Of a DNA stretch of 64,000 bases, positions 17,678 to 26,589 are shown in pieces (position 1 is the first letter of the stretch; each line of letters begins with the position of its first letter). Under the pieces are notes generated by a model that was not told the origin of the DNA, did not search any database, and saw only the letters and a list, made by a program, of their open reading frames with translations. The stretch comes from a virus: IMG/VR virus record IMGVR_UViG_3300017776_000008, positions 1-64,000 of that record. One strand, given 5' to 3'. The translations under genes were made by a program, and so were the position numbers.

Positions 17678-17706
17678 TTTACTTTTACGCTTAACTGTGT
17701 TATAAT
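17678..17706 (+). promoter_or_regulatory. Sigma70-like promoter for gp55-47-46
   Basis: TTTACT at 17678-17683, 17-base spacer, TATAAT at 17701-17706, in the 144-base gap before the late sigma gene. The rest of that gap (17586-17677) holds nothing else recognisable. Confidence 0.8.
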
Positions 17707-17729
17707 AGACATAATTATGGAGAAGACCA

Positions 17730-18302
17730 ATGACAACAAAAGCTAAGCAACGACCACATTACGTAGACAACAAGAAGTTTTCTCTAGCTGTTGTCGAATA
17801 CGTAGAAACTGTAAATGAAGCTAGAGACAAGGGAGCTAATATTCCCAAAGTTACTGATTACATCGCAACCTGTTTTATGAAAATATCCGAAGGCCTGTCT
17901 CACAGACCGAACTTCGTTCGGTATACCTATCGCGAAGAGATGGTTATGGATGCTGTTGAGAATTGTCTAAGAGCAATTGGAAACTACAATATTGAAACAG
18001 CTACTCGCACTGGCCGACCTAACGCATTTAGTTACTTTACACAAATATGCTACTTTGCGTTTATTCGTAGAATCACAAAGGAAAAGAAACAGCAAGATAT
18101 CAAGTTCAGATTTATAGAACGCATGGGTATCGAAGACTTTGTTGCTATGGGTATGGATTCTGAAGGTGCAGAACAAACTGCGGCCTATGTCGATACACTT
18201 AGAGAAAGAATCTCTCAAGTTAAGACTAAAGATCAAGCCATTAAAGAATTTGCTAAGGAAGAGAAAGCTCAGGCTGAAAAGCTAGAGCTCTTTATGGTGT
18301 AA
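17730..18302 (+). CDS. 55: Late-transcription sigma factor gp55
   Basis: Homologue of T4 gp55, a minimal sigma that binds the TATAAATA late -10 box and works with the gp45 clamp. The 190-residue protein (185 in T4) carries the sigma region 2-like segment YREEMVMDAVENCLRAIGNYN (about residues 70-90) followed by NAFSYFTQICYFAFIRRITKEKKQ (about 97-120), diagnostic for gp55. ATG 17730 has GGAGAA upstream. It lies behind a sigma70-like promoter, so it is made before late genes. It is followed one base later by gp47. Confidence 0.95.
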   Translation: MTTKAKQRPHYVDNKKFSLAVVEYVETVNEARDKGANIPKVTDYIATCFMKISEGLSHRPNFVRYTYREEMVMDAVENCLRAIGNYNIETATRTGRPNAFSYFTQICYFAFIRRITKEKKQQDIKFRFIERMGIEDFVAMGMDSEGAEQTAAYVDTLRERISQVKTKDQAIKEFAKEEKAQAEKLELFMV

Positions 18303-18303
18303 T

Positions 18304-19365
18304 ATGAAAGTAGCTATTCTAAATGATACCCATTGTGGTGTTAGAAACTCATCAGATATATTCTTAAAATACCAGGAAAGATTCTATACAGAAGTATTTT
18401 TTCCATATTTAAAAGAACATAATATTAAGAATATTCTACACTTAGGAGATTACTATGAGCACAGGAAGTTCGTTAACTTTAAAGCTCTTAATCAAAATCG
18501 CAAACATTTTCTTGAGCCTATGCGGGATGCTGGTATTATTATGGATATCATCCCTGGTAACCATGATGTGTATTTCAAAAATACTAACGAGTTGTGTAGC
18601 CTCAAAGAATTGCTCGGCTATTTTACTTCAAATGTCAACATACATATGGAACCTACAGTAGTCGATTATGATGGCTTCGGCGTTGCAGTAATACCATGGA
18701 TCAATAATGCTAACTACAAAGAGTATGTCGATTTTGCTATGAACTGTGAAGCTTCTATTCTTGGAGCACACTTGGAACTGAAAGGCTTTGATATGATGGC
18801 AGGTGTACCTAATCCACACGGTATGAATGCTGATATATTCAAACGCTTTGAAATGGTTCTATCAGGGCATTTCCATACTAAATCACACCAAGACAACGTT
18901 CATTATCTTGGTAGTCAAATGGAATTTACTTGGGCAGATGTTGACGATCCTAAGTACTTCCACATATTGGATACAGAAACACGAGAGATTACTCCAGTGC
19001 GTAATCCAATTACAATGTTTAAGAAAATCATCTATGACGATAAGACTACAGATTACAGCACGGTCGATGTCTCTCAATACGAGCAGAAGTTTATCAAACT
19101 AATCGTTATAAATAAAAATGATCTATACATGTTCGACCAGTTTGTTGACAGATTGCAAAGTATAGAAACATATGAACTCAAGATTGCAGAGTCATTCGAG
19201 GAGTATCTGGGGGATAGCGTAGAAGACGAGAAAGTCTCCTTAGAAGATACAACCACTCTACTTGATTCATACGTTGAAGCTGTTGAAACAGACTTAGACA
19301 AAGATCACTTGAAAATTGAATTAAGAAAACTATATACTGAAGCACAAAACCTTGAGGTTGTATGA
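18304..19365 (+). CDS. 47: Recombination endonuclease subunit gp47 (Mre11-like)
   Basis: Nuclease subunit of the gp46/gp47 (Rad50/Mre11-like) complex that resects DNA ends and helps degrade host DNA. Metallophosphoesterase motifs are visible in order: NDTHCG (residues 7-12), LGDYYEHR near 48-55, IIPGNHDVYF near 80-89 and LSGHFHTKSH near 180-189. The 353-residue length matches T4 gp47 (339 aa). It overlaps gp46 by 4 bases (ATGA), giving translational coupling of the two subunits. Confidence 0.97.
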   Translation: MKVAILNDTHCGVRNSSDIFLKYQERFYTEVFFPYLKEHNIKNILHLGDYYEHRKFVNFKALNQNRKHFLEPMRDAGIIMDIIPGNHDVYFKNTNELCSLKELLGYFTSNVNIHMEPTVVDYDGFGVAVIPWINNANYKEYVDFAMNCEASILGAHLELKGFDMMAGVPNPHGMNADIFKRFEMVLSGHFHTKSHQDNVHYLGSQMEFTWADVDDPKYFHILDTETREITPVRNPITMFKKIIYDDKTTDYSTVDVSQYEQKFIKLIVINKNDLYMFDQFVDRLQSIETYELKIAESFEEYLGDSVEDEKVSLEDTTTLLDSYVEAVETDLDKDHLKIELRKLYTEAQNLEVV

Positions 19366-21077
19366 TACATTTTAAATCATGTAAGTGGAAGAATTTTCTT
19401 TCCACAGGGACAGATCCAATTGAGATCAAGCTTGACAAATCACCAACAACTCTTATCGTAGGCCAAAACGGAGCTGGTAAATCTACTTTACTAGACGCAC
19501 TATCGTTTGGTTTATTCGGTAAGCCTCATCGCGATATTGGCAAAAATCAACTAATCAATAGTATCAATAAAAAGGGCACTGTAGTTGAAGTAGAGTTTGA
19601 TATTGGTAACTCACAGTTTAAGATTGTACGTGGTATTAAGCCAAGTAAGTTTGAAATATGGCAGAATGGCAATCAGATTAATCAAGCATCTAACGCGAGA
19701 GACTTTCAAAAGTTCTTAGAGACAAACATTCTAAAACTAAACCATAAGAGTTTCCACCAGGTAGTAGTACTAGGAAGTAGTTCATTCATTCCATTTATGC
19801 AATTACCTGCTTGGTCTCGTAGAAGTGTTATTGAAGATCTATTGGATATCAATATTTTTAGTAAAATGAATGCTCTACTTAAAGAGCGCAATGTTAAGAT
19901 ACGAGATGAACTCACAGATATCAATCACAATATTGATATTCTAAACACTCGTATGGAATCACAGCGTAAGTACATTAAGAGTCTAGAATCTCTCAACCAA
20001 GAACAAATCGAGGGTAAAAGAGAATCTATTGCTACTCACAAACAGGCTATTGACGATACATTCAATGAGTCACAAGAGCTAGGTAAGAATTTATCGACAC
20101 TCATTGGCCAGGAAGAAAAGAATCACAAGGCCTTTATGGAACGCATGACAGAAGTTAAGTCTGCAGAAAAAGGATTGAATGATAATATAAAGTCGCTTGT
20201 TAAAGAGGCTAGGTTCTATGAAGATAACGACCATTGCCCTACATGCGACCAAGCAATTGACGATCAGATAAAGACTGAAAAATTATCTGGTATCAAAACG
20301 ACTGCGGCCGACGTCCAGCAAACTCTTCAAACATTATCACGGGAGGTGACAACCACTGAGAAAGAGGGTCAACAGATTTCTAATAATCTGAACCAGCTGA
20401 GACAACGGCAACAGAAGATTAATTCTAATAACGAGAAGATCGCTGTGCTACAGAAAGAGATCGACAAAGTACAAAAAGAAATTAATCACCTAACATCTCA
20501 AACTGGAGACACAGGAAAGGCTAAAGGTGAATTGTCAGAGTACCGACAATCAAAAGAAGCAATTACTGAAAAGAAGCTAGAATATGTAGAGGAACGAACT
20601 TACAATGAAGTTATCGGAGAGATGCTCAAAGATACCGGTATCAAAACCAAAGTCATTAAGCAATACCTTCCGGTAATGAATCGTCTGATCAATCAATATC
20701 TGCAAATTCTAGACTTCTTTGTTGCTTTCCATTTAGATGAAAGCTTTAATGAAACGATTAGATCGCGCCATAGAGATACATTTAACTATGCTTCATTCTC
20801 TGAAGGCGAGAAGCAACGAATAGATCTATCGTTACTATTTACTTGGCGCCAGATTGCTAAGCTAAAGAATAGCGCAGCAACCAATCTGCTAATTCTTGAC
20901 GAAACATTTGATAGTAGTTTGGATAACGATGGTATTGACAACCTAACTAAAATTCTACAAACGCTGGAAGGTGGAACAAATGTCTTTATCATATCTCATA
21001 AAGGCGATATCCTAGAGAATAAATTTAGATCTAAAATTGAGTTCTTTAAGTCAAAGAACTTCTCAAAAATTGCTTAA
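19362..21077 (+). CDS. 46: Recombination endonuclease subunit gp46 (Rad50-like)
   Basis: SMC-family ATPase partner of gp47. Walker A GQNGAGKST is at residues 34-42; a long coiled coil (about 170-430) is interrupted by the zinc-hook CPTC near residue 294. The signature FSEGEKQRIDLSLLF lies near 477-491 and Walker B LLILDETFD near 514-522. The 571 residues match T4 gp46 (560 aa). It ends the operon and a hairpin (21100-21119) follows. Confidence 0.97.
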   Translation: MIHFKSCKWKNFLSTGTDPIEIKLDKSPTTLIVGQNGAGKSTLLDALSFGLFGKPHRDIGKNQLINSINKKGTVVEVEFDIGNSQFKIVRGIKPSKFEIWQNGNQINQASNARDFQKFLETNILKLNHKSFHQVVVLGSSSFIPFMQLPAWSRRSVIEDLLDINIFSKMNALLKERNVKIRDELTDINHNIDILNTRMESQRKYIKSLESLNQEQIEGKRESIATHKQAIDDTFNESQELGKNLSTLIGQEEKNHKAFMERMTEVKSAEKGLNDNIKSLVKEARFYEDNDHCPTCDQAIDDQIKTEKLSGIKTTAADVQQTLQTLSREVTTTEKEGQQISNNLNQLRQRQQKINSNNEKIAVLQKEIDKVQKEINHLTSQTGDTGKAKGELSEYRQSKEAITEKKLEYVEERTYNEVIGEMLKDTGIKTKVIKQYLPVMNRLINQYLQILDFFVAFHLDESFNETIRSRHRDTFNYASFSEGEKQRIDLSLLFTWRQIAKLKNSAATNLLILDETFDSSLDNDGIDNLTKILQTLEGGTNVFIISHKGDILENKFRSKIEFFKSKNFSKIA

Positions 21078-21099
21078 AGCTCATTTAGACACGCTTTTT

Positions 21100-21119
21100 G
21101 GTCGGGATAAGCTCCGACC
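21100..21119 (+). terminator. Hairpin after gp46, possible weak terminator
   Basis: GGTCGG (21100-21105) pairs with CCGACC (21114-21119), plus a G-T closing pair, loop of 6. It is followed by TTATAACTTTT rather than a clean T-tract. It lies between gp46 and the next promoter. Confidence 0.6.
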
Positions 21120-21167
21120 TTATAACTTTTAGTTATACCTATATTCAAAATTGGTATAAGAAACATA

Positions 21168-21196
21168 TGTACCAGCATGCTTCTTTGTGTTATAAT
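21168..21196 (+). promoter_or_regulatory. Sigma70-like promoter for the HExxH-VWA gene
   Basis: TGTACC at 21168-21173, 17-base spacer, TATAAT at 21191-21196, 24 bases before the ATG. One mismatch from the TGTACA consensus of the family. Confidence 0.83.
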
Positions 21197-21219
21197 AGTA
21201 CCATATTAAAGGAGAAGTT

Positions 21220-23409
21220 ATGATTCAATATCAAAATTCAATGTTACCCAAGCTACTGGCCAAAGAGAATATCAGTATTCAGCATGGCAATTATCAGACT
21301 GCTTGGTTCGATATCAAGAATAGAACCCTTGGTCTTCCACTATGGAAGGATATGAGCAAAGACGAATACGATCTTCTTGTTGGCCACGAAGTTGGCCATG
21401 CACTTGAAACTCCTTACGAAGGCTGGCACGATAGCACCGAAAAACTAGAAGGTTGCCCTCGTTCATACATTAACGTAATCGAAGATGCTCGCATTGAGAG
21501 AAAAATCCAGAGTCGTTACCCTGGCTTGGTTGGTTGTTTTTCACGAGGTTACAAGAAGCTATTTGACAAAGGCTTCTTTGGCGATATCTCACAGTATGAT
21601 TGGAGCGAAATCAAACTAATTGATAAGATTAATCTAAAAGCTAAGATTGGTCCATTACTAGATGTTCCATTCACTGATGAGGAAAAAGTATTCTTTGATC
21701 GTGCCATTACTACTGATACTTTCGAAGACGTGGTTGAGCTGGTACGTGATATTTTAGCTTATACCAAAGAGAATGAACCTGAGTTGCTAAATACTCCAGA
21801 GCAAGAAGAAGCTCAGGAAGAAGGCACGCAAGAAGAAACAAACTCAGAAGTAGAAGCTACTGACGAAGAACTAGAAGAGCTATTCGGTGAATCACCTAAG
21901 GTATCAGATAAAGATGCAGAAGATGGCGAAGAGGAAGAAGTTAGTAGCTCTGGCGGTAACGAAGAAGTAACGAGCGAAGACGATACAGAATCTACTGATG
22001 AAGCATCACCTACTCCAGAGTACGATGAAGATACTTCTATTACAGACGAGATGTTCCGAAGTAAAGAAGGCGAACTTGTTGATACTGATGAAAGTGGTAA
22101 ACAACCATTAGTTATTGCAAACTTTGATAAAACTCTTGCAAAACACGCTATAATCGATTTTAACGAGTTGATGGACCAACGTGCAAAAACTGTAAGCGAA
22201 AGCAAGTACTATATGGACATGATGGAAAAATGGAACAATCCAAAGTGGGGATTCAAAAAGTACATTAAAGATACTAAAAAGTCTGTACAGGTTATGGTAC
22301 GAGAGTTTGAGATGCGTAAAGCAGCATATCAGTATTCAAGAGCTACCACAGCTAAGACTGGTGCTATTGACGTAAACAAACTTTGGTCGTACAAAACTAA
22401 CGATGACATTTTCCTAAAGCAAACTAAATTGGCTGACGCTAAAGATCACGGAATGGTTATGTTGATCGATTATTCTGGCTCAATGTCATCTTCTATGAAG
22501 TACGTTATGGACCAGGTAATTCACACAGTTCTATTCTGTAAAGCAGTATCTATTCCATTCGAAGTATATGGATTCACTTCAACCAATGAAAAGTTTGATG
22601 CGATATGGCACAGAGATAATCCACTACACGTGCCAGCCGGCCACATAGATTTAGATGGTGTTTGTGTTACTCAGTTGATTCACTCAGGGCAAAAGAAGGC
22701 AGACTTCGAAGCTGCACTGCAGTGGTTATATGCTAGAACTAAATCACAATACTGGGACGACACTCCAAAGGGCAGAGCAGAAGACTGGGGTTCTACTCCA
22801 TTGATTCAAGCACTTATGGTATGTGACACTGTTTTAAAGAGATTTAAATCACGCTATGCTGTACAGAAACTAAACTTTGTAACATTTACTGATGGTGATG
22901 CTAATAGAATCCAATGCCATGGACACTTTGATGCTAAATCTGAATTGACTCAAACTAACCGTGAGATCAAAATCAATGTTGGTGGCGTATGGGCAGAGTC
23001 ACAAGATAATCGACCAAAGAATATCACAAAGGCTGTTCTTGGCGCTTTAAAGAAAAAGCACAATACCACTAATATCGGATTTTTTATGGCAGACGATAAT
23101 AGCGAATGGAAGTACAGACTAAATGCTGTTTCGTGGGAGCCTGGCGTAACTGAAATGAACTCAGAAAAAGCTAGAAAAATTTACAACAAAGAATATAGAA
23201 AAAACAAATGTGTTAACATTCAAAACATATTTGGTTACGATGAGTACTACATGGTGAAAGGTGGCAAAAACCTAGACACATCAGACGATGAGTTTGAAGT
23301 TGAAAACGATGCTACGGATAAAGCTATCGGTAATGCTTTCAAGAAGTACTCACAAAGCAAGAAAACAAACAAAGTGCTGATGACCAAGTTCGGAAAGGCA
23401 GTAGCATAA
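21220..23409 (+). CDS. HExxH metallopeptidase-like plus VWA domain protein (CobT-like)
   Basis: A 729-residue three-part protein. The N-terminal domain has GHEVGH (HExxH at residues 56-60) and NVIEDARIE at 85-93, whose Glu could be the third zinc ligand, a gluzincin-like layout. A very acidic linker spans about 190-275. The C-terminal VWA domain has the MIDAS motif DYSGSMS (Asp417, Ser419, Ser421) and a later FTDGDAN. It is paired with the MoxR ATPase downstream. T4-like phage versions are often labelled CobT after the cobaltochelatase subunit, but no chelatase catalytic subunit is present; MoxR-VWA pairs usually remodel protein complexes. GGAGAAG precedes ATG 21220. Confidence 0.82.
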   Translation: MIQYQNSMLPKLLAKENISIQHGNYQTAWFDIKNRTLGLPLWKDMSKDEYDLLVGHEVGHALETPYEGWHDSTEKLEGCPRSYINVIEDARIERKIQSRYPGLVGCFSRGYKKLFDKGFFGDISQYDWSEIKLIDKINLKAKIGPLLDVPFTDEEKVFFDRAITTDTFEDVVELVRDILAYTKENEPELLNTPEQEEAQEEGTQEETNSEVEATDEELEELFGESPKVSDKDAEDGEEEEVSSSGGNEEVTSEDDTESTDEASPTPEYDEDTSITDEMFRSKEGELVDTDESGKQPLVIANFDKTLAKHAIIDFNELMDQRAKTVSESKYYMDMMEKWNNPKWGFKKYIKDTKKSVQVMVREFEMRKAAYQYSRATTAKTGAIDVNKLWSYKTNDDIFLKQTKLADAKDHGMVMLIDYSGSMSSSMKYVMDQVIHTVLFCKAVSIPFEVYGFTSTNEKFDAIWHRDNPLHVPAGHIDLDGVCVTQLIHSGQKKADFEAALQWLYARTKSQYWDDTPKGRAEDWGSTPLIQALMVCDTVLKRFKSRYAVQKLNFVTFTDGDANRIQCHGHFDAKSELTQTNREIKINVGGVWAESQDNRPKNITKAVLGALKKKHNTTNIGFFMADDNSEWKYRLNAVSWEPGVTEMNSEKARKIYNKEYRKNKCVNIQNIFGYDEYYMVKGGKNLDTSDDEFEVENDATDKAIGNAFKKYSQSKKTNKVLMTKFGKAVA

Positions 23410-23448
23410 AAAGTTATAAGCATATAACAAAATATTATAAGAAACATG

Positions 23449-23477
23449 TGTACAATATGTGCTTAGCATGTTATAAT
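23449..23477 (+). promoter_or_regulatory. Sigma70-like promoter for the MoxR-family gene
   Basis: TGTACA at 23449-23454, 17-base spacer, TATAAT at 23472-23477, 32 bases before the ATG. It gives the MoxR gene a promoter separate from its VWA partner. Confidence 0.87.
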
Positions 23478-23508
23478 AGTACCATAAATTAATCAGGAAC
23501 CTTTTATT

Positions 23509-24648
23509 ATGAGTCAATTGAATATTTCCACACAAAACATTGTCAAAGAGTTGGCAAAGCTTTATCCTGACACTACCAAGTTCAAGAAGAAAGTAATCGT
23601 TGAGGTTGGTCAATCATTAGGTTATAAGCGATCAGATTGGAGTGCACTGCTGGATTCTGAGAACCGAGTATCAACCGGTACTTACGATCTAAGTGCAATG
23701 ATTATTCCAATGAGAGAGACTTTTTCAAAAGAAGAAGCTAAACTATCAATGCAGTCAATTGTAAACGATGAAAAAACCATCGCACAGGTTGATCCAACAT
23801 TTGTTCCCTGGGGTTCATTCAGTGATATTGGTAAGATTATCAAATCACAAATGTTCTACCCTGTGTACATTTCTGGTCTATCTGGTAATGGTAAAACATT
23901 CATGGTTGAACAAGCTGCTGCAAAAGCAAAGAGGGAGTTCATACGTGTTCAAATCAATCCAGAAACAGATGAAGACGATTTGCTCGGAGGTTTCCGACTC
24001 ATCAATGGAGAGACTGTCTTCTCTAAAGGTCCAGTTCTTAAGGCGATGGAGAACGGTGCAATTCTACTGCTCGACGAAATCGATAGAGCTACAAATAAAA
24101 TTATGTGCTTGCAAGGTATACTTGAAGGCAAGCCTGTCCTCGTTAAGAAAACAGGTGAAACGATTTCTCCAGCACCTGGATTCAATGTTATAGCAACCGC
24201 TAACACAAAAGGTAAAGGCTCAGAGGATGGTCGATTCGTAGCTGCTTCGATCATCGATGATGCTTTCCTTGAGCGATTTACTGTAGCAATTGATCAGCAG
24301 TTCCCATCAGCTAAGACTGAGAAAAAGATTGTTCTTAATCACATGGAGAAGTTTGGTTCATCAGACGACACATTTGCAGAAAAGCTAGTTACATGGGCTG
24401 ATATTATTCGCAAAACATTCTATGATGATGGTGTTGATGAGGTTATTTCAACCCGTCGTTTGTGCCACATTGTACAAACCTACTCAATCTTCAACGATAA
24501 GCTAAAAGCAATTGAGTTGTGTATCGCACGCTTTGATGATGATACTAAAGCTGCATTCCTAGATCTTTACACTAAGGTTGACGATGGAACTCAAGTATCT
24601 TACGAAGACGAGGTTGAAGAGCCAATTCTAACGGAGGCGCCATTCTAA
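23509..24648 (+). CDS. MoxR-family AAA+ ATPase (CobS-like)
   Basis: 379-residue AAA+ protein. Walker A is GLSGNGKT (residues 123-130), Walker B ILLLDEIDRA (185-194), sensor 1 region NVIATANTKGKG near 226-237, and arginine-finger region DDAFLERF near 250-257. The N-terminal 100 residues hold a short helical domain. Marine T4-like phages carry it as CobS, but the real partner is the VWA protein upstream. By analogy with MoxR-VWA systems it probably drives unfolding or assembly of a target complex. Its stop overlaps the following start by one base. Confidence 0.88.
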   Translation: MSQLNISTQNIVKELAKLYPDTTKFKKKVIVEVGQSLGYKRSDWSALLDSENRVSTGTYDLSAMIIPMRETFSKEEAKLSMQSIVNDEKTIAQVDPTFVPWGSFSDIGKIIKSQMFYPVYISGLSGNGKTFMVEQAAAKAKREFIRVQINPETDEDDLLGGFRLINGETVFSKGPVLKAMENGAILLLDEIDRATNKIMCLQGILEGKPVLVKKTGETISPAPGFNVIATANTKGKGSEDGRFVAASIIDDAFLERFTVAIDQQFPSAKTEKKIVLNHMEKFGSSDDTFAEKLVTWADIIRKTFYDDGVDEVISTRRLCHIVQTYSIFNDKLKAIELCIARFDDDTKAAFLDLYTKVDDGTQVSYEDEVEEPILTEAPF

Positions 24649-25283
24649 TGTTAGATAAAATTGTAAAGGTAACCGATTGGATTACAGCGGAAGAAGTTCC
24701 AACTATGTCCAATCCAATGTACAAGAAGTTGTTAAAGCAATACGGCAAATTCTCAGGTCCTGCTGAACCTACTGGTAATAGTCTTCATGGCTGTTATCAA
24801 TGGGCTCATGTAGACGATATTGAAGCTATTGGAAAGAATGTAATCCATGAAAGTATTGGCTATATTGGAACTGCTAAACGAAATATTGTCGATAGAACTA
24901 GAGCAGTCATTGCTCCTAAGGGTGCTCATCCAATTAAGATGATTTTATCTGCAGGCGATATTGACATGGAAGATTTACGTGTTAGATATTGTGTTACAGC
25001 TTCAGATCCAGATAGCGTTGAAGCTAAAACTGGTGCTAAGTTAGAAAAATATCTACACAAGGAAATGGATAAACAGTTTGGGTATAGATTCAAATGGGTA
25101 AATGCTCAATTAAGTAATGACAACAAGCATAACTATGTGCTTAAAAATTGGAGAGATCTAACTTATCTTCAAGCAATTAAGATTCTACCTGAGGTGATTG
25201 AAATTACCAAGCAACTTGGAGCAGAACACATTGCAGCAGAGGTTGATCAAATAGTTAACGGAGACAGTAGTGAAGAAAATTAA
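24648..25283 (+). CDS. GIY-YIG-like protein linked to the MoxR gene
   Basis: 211-residue protein coupled to the MoxR gene (one-base overlap). Residues 48-50 (GCY) and 71-74 (GYIG) followed by Arg83 and Arg85 fit the GIY...YIG...R pattern of GIY-YIG nucleases, although spacing is wider than in the homing enzymes and no downstream catalytic Glu could be assigned with confidence. The C-terminal half is helical. If the fold is right it may be a nuclease, or a catalytically dead nucleic-acid binder, acting with the MoxR-VWA system. Otherwise the function is unknown. Confidence 0.5.
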   Translation: MLDKIVKVTDWITAEEVPTMSNPMYKKLLKQYGKFSGPAEPTGNSLHGCYQWAHVDDIEAIGKNVIHESIGYIGTAKRNIVDRTRAVIAPKGAHPIKMILSAGDIDMEDLRVRYCVTASDPDSVEAKTGAKLEKYLHKEMDKQFGYRFKWVNAQLSNDNKHNYVLKNWRDLTYLQAIKILPEVIEITKQLGAEHIAAEVDQIVNGDSSEEN

Positions 25284-25551
25284 TTATAAGTTTAATGAAG
25301 GTCCTCTCATTGAGGAGTTCAAAAAGTACATAGACTCTACCTACGAGGGACATTACTGCCAAGGAGGATTCCAATCCTCTGAGGTAATTGTAGATCGTGG
25401 CCACGGTCTTGGTTTTTTCCTAGGCAATGTTGATAAGTACAATGCTCGGTATGGAAAGAAAGGTGGACCTAGCGACCACCGCAAAGACTTAATGAAAGTA
25501 TTGCACTATGCTTTACTTGCGTTAAATGAACATGACAGGTTGTGCAAATAA
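25270..25551 (+). CDS. DUF3310-like small protein, 93 aa
   Basis: GTG 25270 lies within the preceding gene (14-base overlap). The C-terminal half, GFFLGNVDKYNARYGKKGG then HRKDLMKVLHYALLAL, matches the pattern of the DUF3310 family widespread in phages (F-GN-xKY-xRY ... DLxKAxxYL). These are sometimes labelled nucleotide kinases without evidence. It ends the MoxR operon just before the clamp promoter. Function unknown. Confidence 0.7.
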   Translation: MKKINYKFNEGPLIEEFKKYIDSTYEGHYCQGGFQSSEVIVDRGHGLGFFLGNVDKYNARYGKKGGPSDHRKDLMKVLHYALLALNEHDRLCK

Positions 25552-25554
25552 CTA

Positions 25555-25583
25555 TGTACAAATTGTCTAAAGTATGGTATAAT
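25555..25583 (+). promoter_or_regulatory. Sigma70-like promoter for the sliding clamp
   Basis: TGTACA at 25555-25560, 17-base spacer, TATAAT at 25578-25583, 30 bases before the gp45 ATG. Confidence 0.88.
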
Positions 25584-25612
25584 ATACCTGTATTACAAAA
25601 TGGAGAAATGCA

Positions 25613-26281
25613 ATGCAATTAAGTGAAGACACTCTATCTATTCTTTCTAACTTTGCTTCGATCAATCCGAACATTGTTTTAAAACCTGGACAAGAGTTAA
25701 AGACCATATCCGAGGCTAAGAATATTCTTGCCACAGCTTCGGTTGTAGAAGATTTTCCACAAGATATCGGCATATATGATTTGAACGAGTTCTTATCAGT
25801 GCTTGGTCTAGTGGAAAACCCTACGTTAGGTTTTGATGACAAAGCTGTAGCAGTCAATGGCACTGGTGCTAATGTAAAATACTACTCAGCTGAACCATCA
25901 ATCCTAACAACCCCTGAACGAGATATCACAATGCCAAACGCCGAGGTTACTGTTGAGCTAACCGCAGAGAAGTTACAAAAGGCTAAAAAGGCAGCTGCTG
26001 TTCTCGGCCACCTTGATCTTGCTTTTGTTGGCGACGCTAACGGAGTATCTATCAAGGTATTTGATCCAAAGGATGCCAGTGCTAATACATTCGAATTATC
26101 CCTTGGTGCGAATCCTTCAGGGCAAACGTTTAGTTTTATCATGAACATTTCTAATTTGAAACTTCTTGATGGCGACTATGACGTTAACATTTCATCAAAG
26201 CTAATCTCTAAGTGGGTTAATAAGTCAGAACCAGTGACCTATTACATCGCTTTAGAGAAAACTTCAACCTTTGGTGTATAA
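25613..26281 (+). CDS. 45: Sliding clamp gp45
   Basis: Trimeric DNA polymerase clamp and mobile co-activator of late transcription. The 222-residue length matches T4 gp45 (228 aa), and the internal pattern fits: SEDTLSILSNFASINPNIVLKPG at the N-terminus, the AVLGHLDLAFVGDANGVSIKVFD strand region near residues 124-146, and a C-terminal beta strand of YYIALEKTSTFG. ATG 25613 follows TGGAGAAATG. It has its own promoter and its stop overlaps a late promoter box. Confidence 0.95.
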   Translation: MQLSEDTLSILSNFASINPNIVLKPGQELKTISEAKNILATASVVEDFPQDIGIYDLNEFLSVLGLVENPTLGFDDKAVAVNGTGANVKYYSAEPSILTTPERDITMPNAEVTVELTAEKLQKAKKAAAVLGHLDLAFVGDANGVSIKVFDPKDASANTFELSLGANPSGQTFSFIMNISNLKLLDGDYDVNISSKLISKWVNKSEPVTYYIALEKTSTFGV

Positions 26282-26284
26282 ATA
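26277..26284 (+). promoter_or_regulatory. Late promoter box overlapping the gp45 stop
   Basis: TATAAATA spans the gp45 stop codon, 39 bases before the ATG of an 85-aa gene. With the terminator at 26590 it makes a single-gene late transcription unit inside the replication block. Confidence 0.7.
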
Positions 26285-26323
26285 CTATTTCAAACAATAA
26301 GCTTATTTTAACGGAGAAAAAGC

Positions 26324-26581
26324 ATGACAGAAGAAGTAACTAACGAACAGGCGACTGATGCAGTGCCAGTTCAACTTGGACTCAATGATATCGCAGCATT
26401 TGCTAATATCATTGACATTTGCTCGAAACGCGGTGCCTTTGAGGGCGGCGAACTAGAGTCAGTTGGAGCTTTGCGTAATCGCGTTGTAGCATTCCTACAA
26501 TCGGTTGCACCAGCAGAAGAAGCTGCAGAAGCCCCAGCAGAAGGTGAAGATCCATCAGTTGACGAAGCTGCTGACGCCTAA
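26324..26581 (+). CDS. Small acidic Ala/Glu-rich late protein, 85 aa
   Basis: Starts ATG 26324 behind GGAGAAAAA and a late promoter, ends just before an intrinsic terminator. The middle (NDIAAFANIIDICSKRGAFEGGELESVGALRNRVVAFL, given here only as residues 21-58) is a helical region that recurs in marine T4-like phages. The C-terminus is a low-complexity acidic Ala/Glu tail. Expression late and alone suggests a virion or late regulatory role. I do not recognise a function. Confidence 0.7.
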   Translation: MTEEVTNEQATDAVPVQLGLNDIAAFANIIDICSKRGAFEGGELESVGALRNRVVAFLQSVAPAEEAAEAPAEGEDPSVDEAADA

Positions 26582-26589
26582 CGAAACAC

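Noticed and set aside
21813-22205. 130-aa Ser-rich minus-strand frame within the HExxH-VWA gene
   Set aside because: Shadow of the acidic linker; same cause as in gp22, no start signal.
21220-24648. Interpretation of the VWA and AAA+ genes as CobT/CobS cobalamin biosynthesis
   Set aside because: No CobN-like chelatase or any other B12 gene in the window; the domain content fits a MoxR-VWA chaperone pair better.
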